A stretch of DNA of 64,000 nucleotides, taken from positions 1,240,001 through 1,304,000 of the forward strand of contig NZ_CP020384.1 in assembly GCF_002073975.1 (NCBI RefSeq), read 5' to 3'. Positions 18,140 through 26,662 of this stretch are shown piece by piece. The stretch comes from Rhodovulum sp. MB263 (GTDB lineage Bacteria > Pseudomonadota > Alphaproteobacteria > Rhodobacterales > Rhodobacteraceae). The position numbers and the translations under genes were made by a program. The notes below the pieces were generated by a model, which worked only from the letters and a program-made list of their open reading frames with translations, made no database searches and was not told the DNA's origin. Within the stretch, counting starts at the first letter, position 1, and every line of letters starts with the position of its first letter.

Positions 18140-20542
18140 ATGACCGCCCCCGAAGACATTGCCGAGGACCCGGTTGCGGCATTGTTGCAGGCCTACAGCC
18201 CGCCTGCCGGCGTGGCCGATGAGCTCTTGCGACCCGATGGCAGCCTGCGTCCGGTCTGGCGGCCCTTGATCGGGCTTCTGGCGCGGCAGAGCCCCGAACA
18301 GATGGCCGAGCGTTTCGCCCGGGGCGACCAGCATCTGCATGATGCCGGCGTCTATTACCGCCAGCACACCCAGAGCGGCTCGGCTTTGCGCGACTGGCCG
18401 CTGTCGCATGTGCCGGTGGTGATCGACGGGGCCGAATGGCAGGGGCTGGTCGAGGGCATCGTGCAGCGGGCCGACCTGCTGGAAAAGGTGATGGCCGATC
18501 TCTACGGGACGGGCGATCTGGTCGCCAGCGGGCTGTTGCCGGCCGAGCTGATCGCGCGCAATCCCGAATGGCTGCGCCCGGTGGTGGGGATCCGGCCGCG
18601 CTCGGGCCATTTCCTGCATTTCCTGGCCTTCGAGGTCGGGCGTTCGCCGGACGGGTCCTGGCTGGTTCTGGGCGACCGCAGTCAGGCGCCCTCGGGCTCG
18701 GGCTTCGCGCTCGAGAACCGGATGGCGACCTCCCGGGTGTTCCAGGATCTCTTTCCGGGGGCCAATGTCGAACGTCTGGCGGGCTTCTTCCGCGCCCATC
18801 GCAACGCCATGACGGCGCTGAAGGCGGGGAGCGAGGGCAAGGTCGCGATCCTGACGCCCGGGCATCATTCGGACACCTATTTCGAGCATGCCTATATCGC
18901 GCGCTATCTCGGGCTTCTGCTGCTGGAATGCGAGGATCTGAAGCTCGAGCGCGGGCGGCTGATGGTGCGCACCATCCATGGGCCGCAGCCGGTCAGCGTG
19001 CTGTGGCGGCGGCTCGACTCGCGCTTTGCCGACCCGCTGGAACTGGACGAGACTTCGGCGCTCGGCACGCCCGGCATGCTGGCCGCGCTGCGTGCGCAGG
19101 ATGTCACCATGCTGAACTGCCTCGGCTCGGGCGTGCTGGAGGCCCGGGCGATGATGGCCTTCCTGCCGAGGATCTGCGAAAGGCTGATGGGGGCGCCGCT
19201 GAAACTGCCCAACATCGCCACCTGGTGGTGCGGGCAGGACTGGGAGCGCAGCTATGTCTACGAGAACCTGCACCGGATGATGATCGGTCGGGCGCTGTCC
19301 CCGGATCTGCCCTTCGAGGTCGATGCCCTGACCGCGCTGGGCGGCGATTTCCGCGGCACCGCGCGACGCCCGATCGGCGAATGGCTGGAACGCGACGGGC
19401 CCGATCTGGTGGGGCAGGAGGCGGTGACGCTGTCGACCACGCCCGCCATGATCGACGGCCAGCTTCTGCCGCGTCCGGCGCTGATCCGGGTCTTCGCGAC
19501 CCGCACGCCCAAGGGCTGGGTGGTGATGCCCGGGGGCTATGCCCGGATCGGGCGGGCAGGCGATCCGACCGCGCTGGCGATGAAGAATGGCGGCTCGGTC
19601 GCCGATGTCTGGGTCACGAGCGCGCGGCCGGTCGAGCCCGAGACGCTGAGCGGGCCGGGCGAGGGCCCCTTCCTGCGGCGTGCCCCGAGCCTCTTGCCCA
19701 GCCGCGCCGCCGACAACCTGTTCTGGCTCGGCCGCTATATCGAACGCGCCGAGGCGCGGGTGCGGGAGCTGCGCGCCTATCATCTGCGATTGTCGGAAAG
19801 CGGCGATCCGTCCTTGCCGCTGGTGGCGCGGCTCGGCGCCTTCATCGAGGGCTTCGGGGTCGATATCGGCGAGCCGGTCCCGGCCGCGGTGCTGGAGCTT
19901 TTCGAGGCTGCCCAGGGCTGTGCGGGCAAGGTCCGCGACCGGTTCTCGACCGATGGCTGGGACGCGCTGACCGACCTTGCCTTCACCGCGCGGGGCCATT
20001 TCGGCCGTGTGGCGCCGGGCGATCCGGCGGTCCGGGCGATGGGCGAGCTGCTGCGCAGGCTTGCCGGGTTCTCGGGGCTGGTACATGAGAACATGTTCCG
20101 CTCGTCCGGCTGGCGCTTCCTGACGATGGGGCGCGCGCTGGAGCGGGCCGACCAGATGATCTCGCTGCTGGCGGTCTTTGCCGATCCGGCCCAGCCGCCC
20201 GGCGGGTTCGACGTGGCGATCGAGGTGGGCGACAGCGTGATGACCCATCGTCGCCGCTATTCCGTCCATACCGACCGCAACACCGTGATCGATCTTCTGG
20301 GGTTGGATATCGGCAATCCGCGCTCTGTCCTCTTCCAGCTCGATCTTCTGCGCGAGCAGGAGCGGATGCTGAGCCAGAGCGCCCCCGGCGCGCCGATGTC
20401 CGACCTGGCCCGGGCGATCCTGCTGCTGCATACTGAGCTGTCGGCGGCGGTGCCCGAGGATATCGGCCCCGATCGGCTTTTCGGGTTCCAGCAGGACGTC
20501 CGCGACATCTCGACATTGCTGACCCAGCGTTATCTGAGCTAG
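18140..20542 (+). CDS. Circularly permuted ATP-grasp ligase fused to an alpha-E domain
   Basis: An 800-residue protein. The first 480 or so residues are a circularly permuted type 2 ATP-grasp domain: the HVPVVIDGAEWQGLVEGIVQRADLL block, LEKVMADLYG, ALENRMATSRVFQDLF, VAILTPGHHSDTYFEHAYIA, and the metal/ATP region LNCLGSGVLEARAMMAFLP. The last 300 are an all-helical alpha-E domain beginning LLPSRAADNLFWLGRYIERAEA, with ENMFRSSGWRFLTMGRALERA and the terminal helix of the family. The two domains are often neighbouring separate genes; here they are joined. ATP-grasp enzymes ligate a carboxylate to an amine. It is translationally linked to the DUF2126 gene. Confidence 0.88.
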   Translation: MTAPEDIAEDPVAALLQAYSPPAGVADELLRPDGSLRPVWRPLIGLLARQSPEQMAERFARGDQHLHDAGVYYRQHTQSGSALRDWPLSHVPVVIDGAEWQGLVEGIVQRADLLEKVMADLYGTGDLVASGLLPAELIARNPEWLRPVVGIRPRSGHFLHFLAFEVGRSPDGSWLVLGDRSQAPSGSGFALENRMATSRVFQDLFPGANVERLAGFFRAHRNAMTALKAGSEGKVAILTPGHHSDTYFEHAYIARYLGLLLLECEDLKLERGRLMVRTIHGPQPVSVLWRRLDSRFADPLELDETSALGTPGMLAALRAQDVTMLNCLGSGVLEARAMMAFLPRICERLMGAPLKLPNIATWWCGQDWERSYVYENLHRMMIGRALSPDLPFEVDALTALGGDFRGTARRPIGEWLERDGPDLVGQEAVTLSTTPAMIDGQLLPRPALIRVFATRTPKGWVVMPGGYARIGRAGDPTALAMKNGGSVADVWVTSARPVEPETLSGPGEGPFLRRAPSLLPSRAADNLFWLGRYIERAEARVRELRAYHLRLSESGDPSLPLVARLGAFIEGFGVDIGEPVPAAVLELFEAAQGCAGKVRDRFSTDGWDALTDLAFTARGHFGRVAPGDPAVRAMGELLRRLAGFSGLVHENMFRSSGWRFLTMGRALERADQMISLLAVFADPAQPPGGFDVAIEVGDSVMTHRRRYSVHTDRNTVIDLLGLDIGNPRSVLFQLDLLREQERMLSQSAPGAPMSDLARAILLLHTELSAAVPEDIGPDRLFGFQQDVRDISTLLTQRYLS

Positions 20543-20562
20543 AGCCCGGGGAGGGAACGCGC

Positions 20563-21441
20563 GTGCCGATCGAATACGACATCCGTCTCGAAATCGGCTA
20601 TGTCTATGACAGCCCGGCCGCCTCGAGCCGCACGCTCTTGCGGATGCTGCCGCTGACCAATGGCGAGCAGACCTTGGTTTCGGGCCGGGTCTCTGCCGAT
20701 CCCGAGCCCGATTTCCGACGCGACGGGGTCGATTTCTTCGGCAATGGCACCACCGAGATCGCCCATGACGCGGGCAAGACCGAGTTCCGGTTCCGCTTCG
20801 ATGGCCGGGTGCGGCGGATCCCGCGCGGCACCATGCTCGATCTCTCCTGCGGGCTGGGCGCGCTCGGCGCCGAGCTGCAGTCGATCCACAGCATTCTGCC
20901 GATGTCGCCGCATCACTTCCTGGGCGCGTCCGAACGGATCCGGCACGAACCCGAGATTGCCGCCTTCGCCGAAGAGCTGACCGGTCCCGACATGTCGGTT
21001 CTGGCGGCGCTGAAGGTGGTGTCGCATGCGATTCACGAGCGATTCGATTTCGACCCCGGCGCGACCGAGGTCTCGACCCCGCCGATCGAGGCGTTCCGGA
21101 ACCGGCGCGGGGTCTGTCAGGACATCAGCCAGGTCACCATCGCGTCATTGCGCGCGATCGGTATTCCGGCAGGCTATGTCAGCGGCTTCCTGCGGACCGT
21201 TCCGCCGCCCGGACAGGCGCGGCTGGACGGGGCGGATGCCATGCATGCCTGGGTCCGGGCCTGGTGCGGCGTCGAAACCGGCTGGGTCGAGATCGACCCC
21301 ACCAATGACATGCTGGTCGGCCCCGATCATATCGCGGTGGCGGTCGGGCGCGATTACGCGGATGTGGCGCCGGTCAAGGGCTCGTCGCGGACCTCGGGCT
21401 CGCACCGCACGGATCACAAGGTGGATGTGATCCCGCTCTGA
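20563..21441 (+). CDS. Transglutaminase-like cysteine protease family protein
   Basis: A 292-residue predicted cytosolic protein that starts at a GTG (20563) preceded by GGGGAGGG. It has the bacterial transglutaminase N-terminal domain (residues 1-85, ending in a beta sheet) and a papain-like core with the triad Cys185 (RRGVCQDIS), His228 (AMHAWVRAW) and Asp245 (EIDPTNDM). SLRAIGIPAGYVSGFL between Cys and His is the family mark. It is the third gene of the cluster. In other proteobacteria a proteasome-like protease gene often follows; here chemotaxis genes do. It probably acts as peptidase or transpeptidase for the product of the upstream ligases. Confidence 0.9.
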   Translation: MPIEYDIRLEIGYVYDSPAASSRTLLRMLPLTNGEQTLVSGRVSADPEPDFRRDGVDFFGNGTTEIAHDAGKTEFRFRFDGRVRRIPRGTMLDLSCGLGALGAELQSIHSILPMSPHHFLGASERIRHEPEIAAFAEELTGPDMSVLAALKVVSHAIHERFDFDPGATEVSTPPIEAFRNRRGVCQDISQVTIASLRAIGIPAGYVSGFLRTVPPPGQARLDGADAMHAWVRAWCGVETGWVEIDPTNDMLVGPDHIAVAVGRDYADVAPVKGSSRTSGSHRTDHKVDVIPL

Positions 21442-21486
21442 GCCGCTATGCCGGAGATCCGGCCCAGACCCGCCGCGATCGCGGCC

Positions 21487-21502
21487 AATTTTCGACGATT
21501 CG
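21487..21502. terminator. Degraded TTCG-N-CGAA hairpin after the transglutaminase cluster
   Basis: AATTTTCGACGATTCG keeps the left arm and centre of the perfect hairpin at 639-659 but its right arm has decayed. It lies 45 bp past the stop codon at 21441, where a terminator would be expected. Low confidence as a working terminator. Confidence 0.3.
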
Positions 21503-21556
21503 TCAGGTCATACGCGCCCTCGACGCGCTCCGGAAGAATTCCGGCCAGATCCGCCT

Positions 21557-21610
21557 GTCCGCCTGATTCCGCTTGTCCGCCTGACTCCGCCTGTCCGACT
21601 GACGGAATTC
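21557..21610 (+). repeat. Short 18-bp tandem repeat, about 2.6 copies
   Basis: Units GTCCGCCTGATTCCGCTT (21557-21574), GTCCGCCTGACTCCGCCT (21575-21592) and a partial GTCCGACTGAC (from 21593) follow one another without gaps, with TCCGCCT also preceding the first. The repeat is in the 292-bp gap between the transglutaminase cluster and the chemotaxis genes, which otherwise holds no gene. Confidence 0.75.
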
Positions 21611-21733
21611 GCGGCGGGGCAATCGCAAGGGCAGGCGCCGCGATCCTGGCTTCTGCCATTCACCACTTCTTAGGCTCTGCGGGGGTATTCACTTCTGAAC
21701 AGAGCGCACGTTGCAGGAACTCGAGGGATCGGA

Positions 21734-22027
21734 ATGGAATCCGAATGCCAGTATGAGCTCGACATCACCGATCCGGCCTGGTCGGAGGACGCGGGTGGTG
21801 TCATGAAATCCGTCCTGGAGGCGGCCCCGAAGCAGCTTCTTGTACAGGCGGCCGAAGCGCCGGCCCAAAGCGCGCTTTCGGCCCAGCTTCTTCTATTCCT
21901 CAGACAATATGTGGAATCCGGCGGCGGCACCTTTTCCGTCTCCGACGCCTCGCCGGCCTTTTCCGAAGGACTGAGCCTTCTCGGCCTGCATGACATGATC
22001 CTAGGAACTGCGGAGGCCCAGCAATGA
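21734..22027 (+). CDS. Small STAS-like chemotaxis protein (CheS-like)
   Basis: A 97-residue acidic protein with a STAS-like layout: strand-helix-strand with SALSAQLLLFLRQYVESGGGTFSVSD and the terminal SEGLSLLGLHDMIL, which resembles the C-terminus of anti-sigma-antagonist domains. It overlaps the next cheY by 4 bp (ATGA). In Sinorhizobium meliloti the gene directly before cheY1-cheA is cheS, also 97 codons, whose product binds CheA and speeds loss of phosphate from CheY1. Position, length and fold type match, so a CheS-like phosphate-sink helper is likely. No conserved Ser phosphorylation site was identified with certainty. Confidence 0.72.
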   Translation: MESECQYELDITDPAWSEDAGGVMKSVLEAAPKQLLVQAAEAPAQSALSAQLLLFLRQYVESGGGTFSVSDASPAFSEGLSLLGLHDMILGTAEAQQ

Positions 22028-22392
22028 TCAACATCCTCGCCATCGACGACTCGCTCACGATACGCGAGATGGTCCGGGAGACGCTCAGTTCCGCCGGCTT
22101 TGCGGTGACGACGGCGAATGACGGCCAGGACGGTGTCGACCAGTTCTCTAAGGACCGCTACGACGCGGTCATTACCGACATCAACATGCCCAAGATGGAT
22201 GGCTTCGGCGTGATCGAGCACATTCGCGGCGGCGGCAGCAATGCGCGTGTGCCGATCCTCGTGCTGACCACGGAAAGCGGCGCCGCCCTCAAGGAACGTG
22301 CCCGTGCAGCCGGGGCGACCGGCTGGATCGTCAAGCCGTTCCAGGACGAGGGTCTGATCAGCGTGGTCCGCCGGGTCACGGGAGCGCGCTGA
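22024..22392 (+). CDS. cheY: Chemotaxis response regulator CheY (first copy)
   Basis: A 122-residue single-domain receiver. The acidic pair Asp8-Asp9, phosphoacceptor Asp52 (ITDINMPKMDG), the Thr in LVLTTES and Lys in WIVKPF are all present, so it should be phosphorylated by the CheA encoded next. The layout (cheS-like, cheY, cheA, cheW, cheR) follows the alphaproteobacterial pattern in which the first CheY often works as a phosphate sink and a second CheY drives the motor. The stop codon is 3 bp before cheA. Confidence 0.93.
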   Translation: MINILAIDDSLTIREMVRETLSSAGFAVTTANDGQDGVDQFSKDRYDAVITDINMPKMDGFGVIEHIRGGGSNARVPILVLTTESGAALKERARAAGATGWIVKPFQDEGLISVVRRVTGAR

Positions 22393-22395
22393 GCC

Positions 22396-24570
22396 ATGTC
22401 CCGCGACGATCTCAAGGCCACATTCTTCGCCGAGTGCGAAGATCTTCTGGACCAGCTTTCGGAAGGCACCGGCGAGCTGGAGGCCGGAACCGCCTCCGAA
22501 GAGACGGTTCACGCCATCTTCCGGGCGGTCCATTCGATCAAGGGCGCGGCGGGGGCTTTCGCTCTCGACACGCTGGTCAAGTTCGCACACCGCCTCGAAA
22601 CGGTTCTCGACCGCTTGCGCTCCGGGGCGCTGGTCCTCGATCCGGATGCCTTGCAGGTCATCCTGCGCTCGGGCGACATGCTGGCCGAGCTGGTCGAGCT
22701 GGCACAGGCCGAAAGCGACGAGGAACCGCCGCAGATGGCCGAGCTTATCGAAAGCCTTGTGGGGCTTTCGGGGTCGGAGGAAGACGGTTCCTCGGGGCCC
22801 GAACCCGACGAGGCGTTCGAGTTCGCGCCTGTCGCCTTCATGCCGATGTCCTTCGACGGCCCCGAGGAGGAGCCCGAGGACGTCTACAAGATCCGCGTCC
22901 CCGCGATTGCCGAGCTCTTCCGCAATGGCCATGATCCTTTACTTCTCTTCTCCGAACTGGTCGCACTGGGTCAGCTCGAAGTCTCCTGCGATGCCTCGGC
23001 CCTGCCTGACGCCGACGCGTTCGATCCGGATCGCTGCTATCTGTGCTGGGAGCTGACGCTCACCGGAACGATGACCGAGGCCAGCATCCGCGACGCCTTC
23101 GTCTTCCTCGACGATATTTGCGAGATCGAGCAGGTTTCCGGCGGATCGGCCGCTTTGGGGGACGAGCTTCCCGGGGCTCAAGCCGAGGAAAGTCCAATGA
23201 GCGTCGGCGCGCCTGAAAACCCTTCCCTTCCGCAGGTCGCAGCTGAAGAAGCTGCGGCAGAACCGGCCAACGCGGCGTCTGTGACGTCCGAGCCGGCTGC
23301 GGCCGAGAAATCCAAAGCGGCAAAGCCCGCGGCGTCGGTGCCCCAGACGACTCTTCGCGTCGACCCGGAACGGGTCGACCGGCTGATCAACACCGTGGGC
23401 GAGCTCATCATCAACCAGGCCGTGATCACGCAGAAGCTCCTGGCCTCCGGGATGGCGTCCAATTCGGATATCATGAGCGATCTCGACGACTACCAGTATC
23501 TTGCGCGCGAACTTCAGGAAGGGGTGATGGCGATCCGGGCCCAACCGGTGAAGCCCTTGTTCCAGCGGATGCAGCGTATCGTGCGCGAGGCGGCCTATGG
23601 CCTGGGCAAGGACGTCGCGCTGGTCTCCGAAGGCGAGTCGACCGAAGTCGACAAAACCCTGGTCGAACGTCTGGCCGAACCGTTGACGCACATGATCCGC
23701 AACGCGGTGGACCATGGCATCGAGAGCCCCGAGAAACGCATGGCTGCGGGAAAGCCGGCGCAGGGTACGATCAAGCTCTCGGCGGCGCATAGTTCTGGCG
23801 ATGTGCTGATCGAGATCTCCGATGACGGTGCCGGGCTCAATCGCAAGCGCGTCCTCGAAAAGGCGGTCAGTCAGGGCCTGGTTGCGCCAGATGCCAAGAT
23901 GACCGATGCCGAGATCGATAACCTGCTTTTCATGGCCGGGTTTTCGACGGCAGAGAAGGTCACCAACCTGTCGGGGCGCGGTGTCGGAATGGATGTGGTG
24001 AAGACCGCGATCGCCTCGCTTGGCGGTCGCATCTCGATCAGCAGCCGTCCGGGGTTGGGCACGAAATTCTCGATCGCCCTGCCGCTGACCCTCGCTGTGA
24101 TGGACGGAATGGTCATCCATGCGGCCGGTGAAACGTTGGTGGCGCCGCTTTCGAGCGTGGTCGAAACGATCCGTCCCAAGCCCAAGGACATTCTGCCTTT
24201 TGGGCGGGACGGACGACTGCTGTCGATCCGCGGCACTTATGTTCCGATCGTGAACCTGGCCAAACTTCTGGGTTTCCCGACCGATGCTGAGATCACCTCG
24301 GACAATATCCTGATCTTGATCCGCTCCGAGCAATCCGGTTTGGTCGCGCTCGCCGTCGATGACATCTCCGATCAACGTCAGGTCGTGATCAAGAGTCTCG
24401 AAGGCAATTACGGAGCGATCGAAGGAATTTCGGCCGCCACCATTCTGGGCGATGGCCGCATCGCCCTAATCATCGATACTGACGCCATCCTGTCCCTGGC
24501 CGGTCACTTTGGCCGGGACATGGCCTCCAGAGAGGAGATGGACTATGCCCAGACCGCAACAATGGGGTGA
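22396..24570 (+). CDS. cheA: Chemotaxis histidine kinase CheA
   Basis: A 724-residue cytosolic kinase. P1: Hpt domain with phospho-His46 in AVHSIKGAAGAF. A region of about 200 residues follows, containing an ALFRNGHDP-like segment (residues 155-270), probably the response-regulator docking part, then an Ala/Glu-rich linker. P3: dimerisation helices from VDPERVDRLINTVGELIINQ. P4: ATPase with N box HMIRNAVDHGIE, G1 ISDDGAGLN, F box near LLFMAGFSTAEKV and G2 GRGVGMDVV. P5: CheW-like regulatory domain from about residue 570. All catalytic residues are there. It overlaps cheW by 26 bp. Confidence 0.95.
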   Translation: MSRDDLKATFFAECEDLLDQLSEGTGELEAGTASEETVHAIFRAVHSIKGAAGAFALDTLVKFAHRLETVLDRLRSGALVLDPDALQVILRSGDMLAELVELAQAESDEEPPQMAELIESLVGLSGSEEDGSSGPEPDEAFEFAPVAFMPMSFDGPEEEPEDVYKIRVPAIAELFRNGHDPLLLFSELVALGQLEVSCDASALPDADAFDPDRCYLCWELTLTGTMTEASIRDAFVFLDDICEIEQVSGGSAALGDELPGAQAEESPMSVGAPENPSLPQVAAEEAAAEPANAASVTSEPAAAEKSKAAKPAASVPQTTLRVDPERVDRLINTVGELIINQAVITQKLLASGMASNSDIMSDLDDYQYLARELQEGVMAIRAQPVKPLFQRMQRIVREAAYGLGKDVALVSEGESTEVDKTLVERLAEPLTHMIRNAVDHGIESPEKRMAAGKPAQGTIKLSAAHSSGDVLIEISDDGAGLNRKRVLEKAVSQGLVAPDAKMTDAEIDNLLFMAGFSTAEKVTNLSGRGVGMDVVKTAIASLGGRISISSRPGLGTKFSIALPLTLAVMDGMVIHAAGETLVAPLSSVVETIRPKPKDILPFGRDGRLLSIRGTYVPIVNLAKLLGFPTDAEITSDNILILIRSEQSGLVALAVDDISDQRQVVIKSLEGNYGAIEGISAATILGDGRIALIIDTDAILSLAGHFGRDMASREEMDYAQTATMG

Positions 24571-25012
24571 TGACGACCTCCTGGAATTCGTCACTCTGAA
24601 GGCCGCAGGACAGAGTTTCTGCATCGAGATTACGCAAATTCGCGAAATCCGGAGGTGGACGCCGGTCACAGCACTTCCTCATGCTGAAGATGCGGTGCTC
24701 GGGGTGATGAACTTGCGCGGTGCGGTTATTCCGATCATAGACCTTGCCGCACGCCTCGGTCTCGGAGAATGTGAGGCGTCGCCGCGCCATGTAATCATTG
24801 TTGTCGCTATCGGCTCGAAGACGATCGGTCTTCTGGTCGACTCGGTTTCCGAGATCCTGACAGTTGACGGCAGCCAGATCTGCGAAGCGCCGACCATGGG
24901 CGGCGGCGATATTCCGAATAGCATTCTGGGCCTGATCTCGATCGAGGAAGGAATGTCTCGTATTCTGGCTCCGGAGATTCTGGTGCCTCGTGGCCTGACG
25001 GATGCTGCATGA
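24545..25012 (+). CDS. cheW: Chemotaxis coupling protein CheW
   Basis: A 155-residue SH3-like adaptor that links CheA to chemoreceptors. The start ATG at 24545 (MPRPQQWGDDDLLEFVTLK) is preceded by AGAGAGGAGATG and lies inside the end of cheA, indicating coupled translation; an upstream ATG at 24509 would add an unrelated 12 residues. Family features are FCIEITQIREIRRW, VLGVMNLRGAVIPIIDLAARLG and IGLLVDSVSEIL. The stop overlaps the cheR start by 4 bp. Confidence 0.94.
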   Translation: MPRPQQWGDDDLLEFVTLKAAGQSFCIEITQIREIRRWTPVTALPHAEDAVLGVMNLRGAVIPIIDLAARLGLGECEASPRHVIIVVAIGSKTIGLLVDSVSEILTVDGSQICEAPTMGGGDIPNSILGLISIEEGMSRILAPEILVPRGLTDAA

Positions 25013-25878
25013 ACGCTCCCACGCCTTCAATGACCCCGCGACGAAGCTCCGATATCGTTTTCGAGGAGAGCGACTTTCAGCGTATAGCGGTATTTGCGAA
25101 ATCGGAATATGGTTTGCATCTGGAACCGTCAAAAAAGGCCATGATACATTCCCGTCTTGGGAAGAGGATCGCCTCTCTTAATCTCAAGGGGTTCGCTGAG
25201 TATGATAAGTATCTTAAGGCTAATATCGAAACCGAAAGCGAACACTTCATTTCAGCTCTGACGACGAATGTAACGAATTTCTACCGGGAGAAACATCACT
25301 TCGAGCAGCTGCAGGCCGATGTCTTGCCAAAGCTTGTCGAGCGTGCGCGATCAGGGGGAAGAGTCCGTCTCTGGTCGGCCGGTTGCTCATCCGGTCCGGA
25401 ACCCTATTCCTTGGCCGGAAGCGTTGTTCTCCTGTGTCCTGAGGCGCCAAAGCTGAATATTCGAATCCTTGCGACAGACATCGATCCTTTTGTCCTGCGC
25501 CGAGCCGAGGTCGCGGTTTATAGCGATGAGGAAGCTAAAATCCCCTCAGGTCCCTGGGCTGGTCAGGTGTTCGAGAAAACTGGTGGAAAGAGTCGGGAGT
25601 TTCGAGTGCGCTCGGATGTTCGTTCTCTTGTTTCGTTCAGGAAATTGAACATCAATGGTCCATGGCCGATGTCCGGCCTATTTGATGTGATCATGTGTCG
25701 GAATATGGCGATCTACTTTGACGGTCAAACCCAACAGATTCTTTGGCGCCGTCTCGCAGAGCAACTCGTTCCAGGCGGGATGCTGTTCATCGGTCACTCC
25801 GAGCGCGTATCCGGACCAGCCACCGCGTTGGTCGAGGTCGCCGGTGTGACGGCCTACAGAAAACGTTCCGCTTCGTAA
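25009..25878 (+). CDS. cheR: Chemoreceptor glutamate methyltransferase CheR
   Basis: CheR methylates glutamates of chemoreceptors using S-adenosylmethionine. The 289-residue protein has the N-terminal all-helical substrate domain with TTNVTNFYRE and the methyltransferase domain with RLWSAGCSSGPEPYS (SAM loop), ILATDID, the DVIMCRNMAIYFD block and IGHSE. No TPR or other extension. Third codon positions here are visibly less GC-biased than in flanking housekeeping genes. Together with CheB and CheD it forms a receptor-adaptation set. Confidence 0.95.
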   Translation: MNAPTPSMTPRRSSDIVFEESDFQRIAVFAKSEYGLHLEPSKKAMIHSRLGKRIASLNLKGFAEYDKYLKANIETESEHFISALTTNVTNFYREKHHFEQLQADVLPKLVERARSGGRVRLWSAGCSSGPEPYSLAGSVVLLCPEAPKLNIRILATDIDPFVLRRAEVAVYSDEEAKIPSGPWAGQVFEKTGGKSREFRVRSDVRSLVSFRKLNINGPWPMSGLFDVIMCRNMAIYFDGQTQQILWRRLAEQLVPGGMLFIGHSERVSGPATALVEVAGVTAYRKRSAS

Positions 25879-25910
25879 CTTGAAAGCGGCAAAAGGAAAG
25901 GACACTATCC

Positions 25911-26297
25911 ATGTCTCTCAAGGACAGTCTTAGGATCATGGTCGTCGACGACATGACCGTCAGTCGCGGGCTTGTGACCCAGGCATTGGAGGAGCTTGGC
26001 ATTTTCCACGTGGCTACCGAAGCAAGTGGCCGCGCTGCGTTGTCCAGACTTGCCGCCGATCCAGTTCATCTTGTGCTGGCCGATTACAATATGCCCGGAA
26101 TGGATGGTTTGCAGTTGCTCGAAGGGTTGCGGCGTAATCGTTCCACCCAACGTATCGGATATATTCTTGTTACGGGGACGCCGACACCGGAGCTTATTCA
26201 AAAGGGGCAGCAACTTGGGTTAAATAATATGGTGCGCAAACCTTTCACTACAGCGACTATGAAAAAGGCAATCGAAGCCGTGGTGGGAAGGCTGTGA
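25911..26297 (+). CDS. cheY: Chemotaxis response regulator CheY (second copy)
   Basis: A 128-residue single-domain receiver with Asp13-Asp14, phosphoacceptor Asp58 (VLADYNMPGMDG), Thr in ILVTGTP and Lys in VRKPF. An AAGGAAAGG ribosome-binding site precedes the ATG. It overlaps the following small gene by GTGA. By analogy with Sinorhizobium and Agrobacterium the second CheY is the more likely flagellar-motor effector, but this is inference. No flagellar genes are in the window. Confidence 0.93.
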   Translation: MSLKDSLRIMVVDDMTVSRGLVTQALEELGIFHVATEASGRAALSRLAADPVHLVLADYNMPGMDGLQLLEGLRRNRSTQRIGYILVTGTPTPELIQKGQQLGLNNMVRKPFTTATMKKAIEAVVGRL

Positions 26298-26662
26298 CAC
26301 GTCACGATCTTCAGCTTGTCTCCGAGGGTCCTCGTTTGCCTGAGATTATGGACGTGTTCGGCCATGAACTTCTGCATGCAGCAGAACTTCTGCGACGCTA
26401 TGAGAAGGCAGTCCTGGAACGACAGGTCGCCCAGTCGGTTCGCCAGAGAGGAGCAAGCGAATTGCAACTCGTCGACCTGGTCATTCAGATTTTGGAGGAT
26501 ATGGCGCCCTTTAGCCAGGACCTCGCAAAGCTTATGCCTGAGGAAACGCGTGTTCCGGAAAGTATTATCGACCGGCTGCGTCTTGATCAACTGCGTACGG
26601 TTATGGGGGGTGCGGAAACTCGCGACTCACCTCATTCCGGTGGAGAAATCGACGTCTTCTAG
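26294..26662 (+). CDS. CheT/CheZ-like small chemotaxis protein with a D-x-x-x-Q motif
   Basis: A 122-residue, mostly helical protein starting with GTG at 26294 inside the cheY stop (GTGA), hence coupled to it. It has no strong family I can name. It does contain Asp61-Leu-Val-Ile-Gln65 within SELQLVDLVIQILEDM, the D-x-x-x-Q arrangement used by CheZ and by the CheT protein of Sinorhizobium to attack phospho-CheY. Two long amphipathic helices (residues 16-47 and 52-80) flank it, and an acidic tail ends in GEIDVF, like the CheY-binding tail of CheZ. A CheY phosphatase or CheR/CheY regulator is the best guess. Confidence 0.6.
   Translation: MTRHDLQLVSEGPRLPEIMDVFGHELLHAAELLRRYEKAVLERQVAQSVRQRGASELQLVDLVIQILEDMAPFSQDLAKLMPEETRVPESIIDRLRLDQLRTVMGGAETRDSPHSGGEIDVF

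Noticed and set aside
14719-18159. Open frame of more than 1100 codons on the minus strand opposite the DUF2126 gene, and similar long antisense frames at 17993-20431 and 10653-12359
   Set aside because: They are mirror frames of strongly GC3-biased genes; their products are His/Arg/Gln-rich without family motifs, while the sense frames have clear domains.
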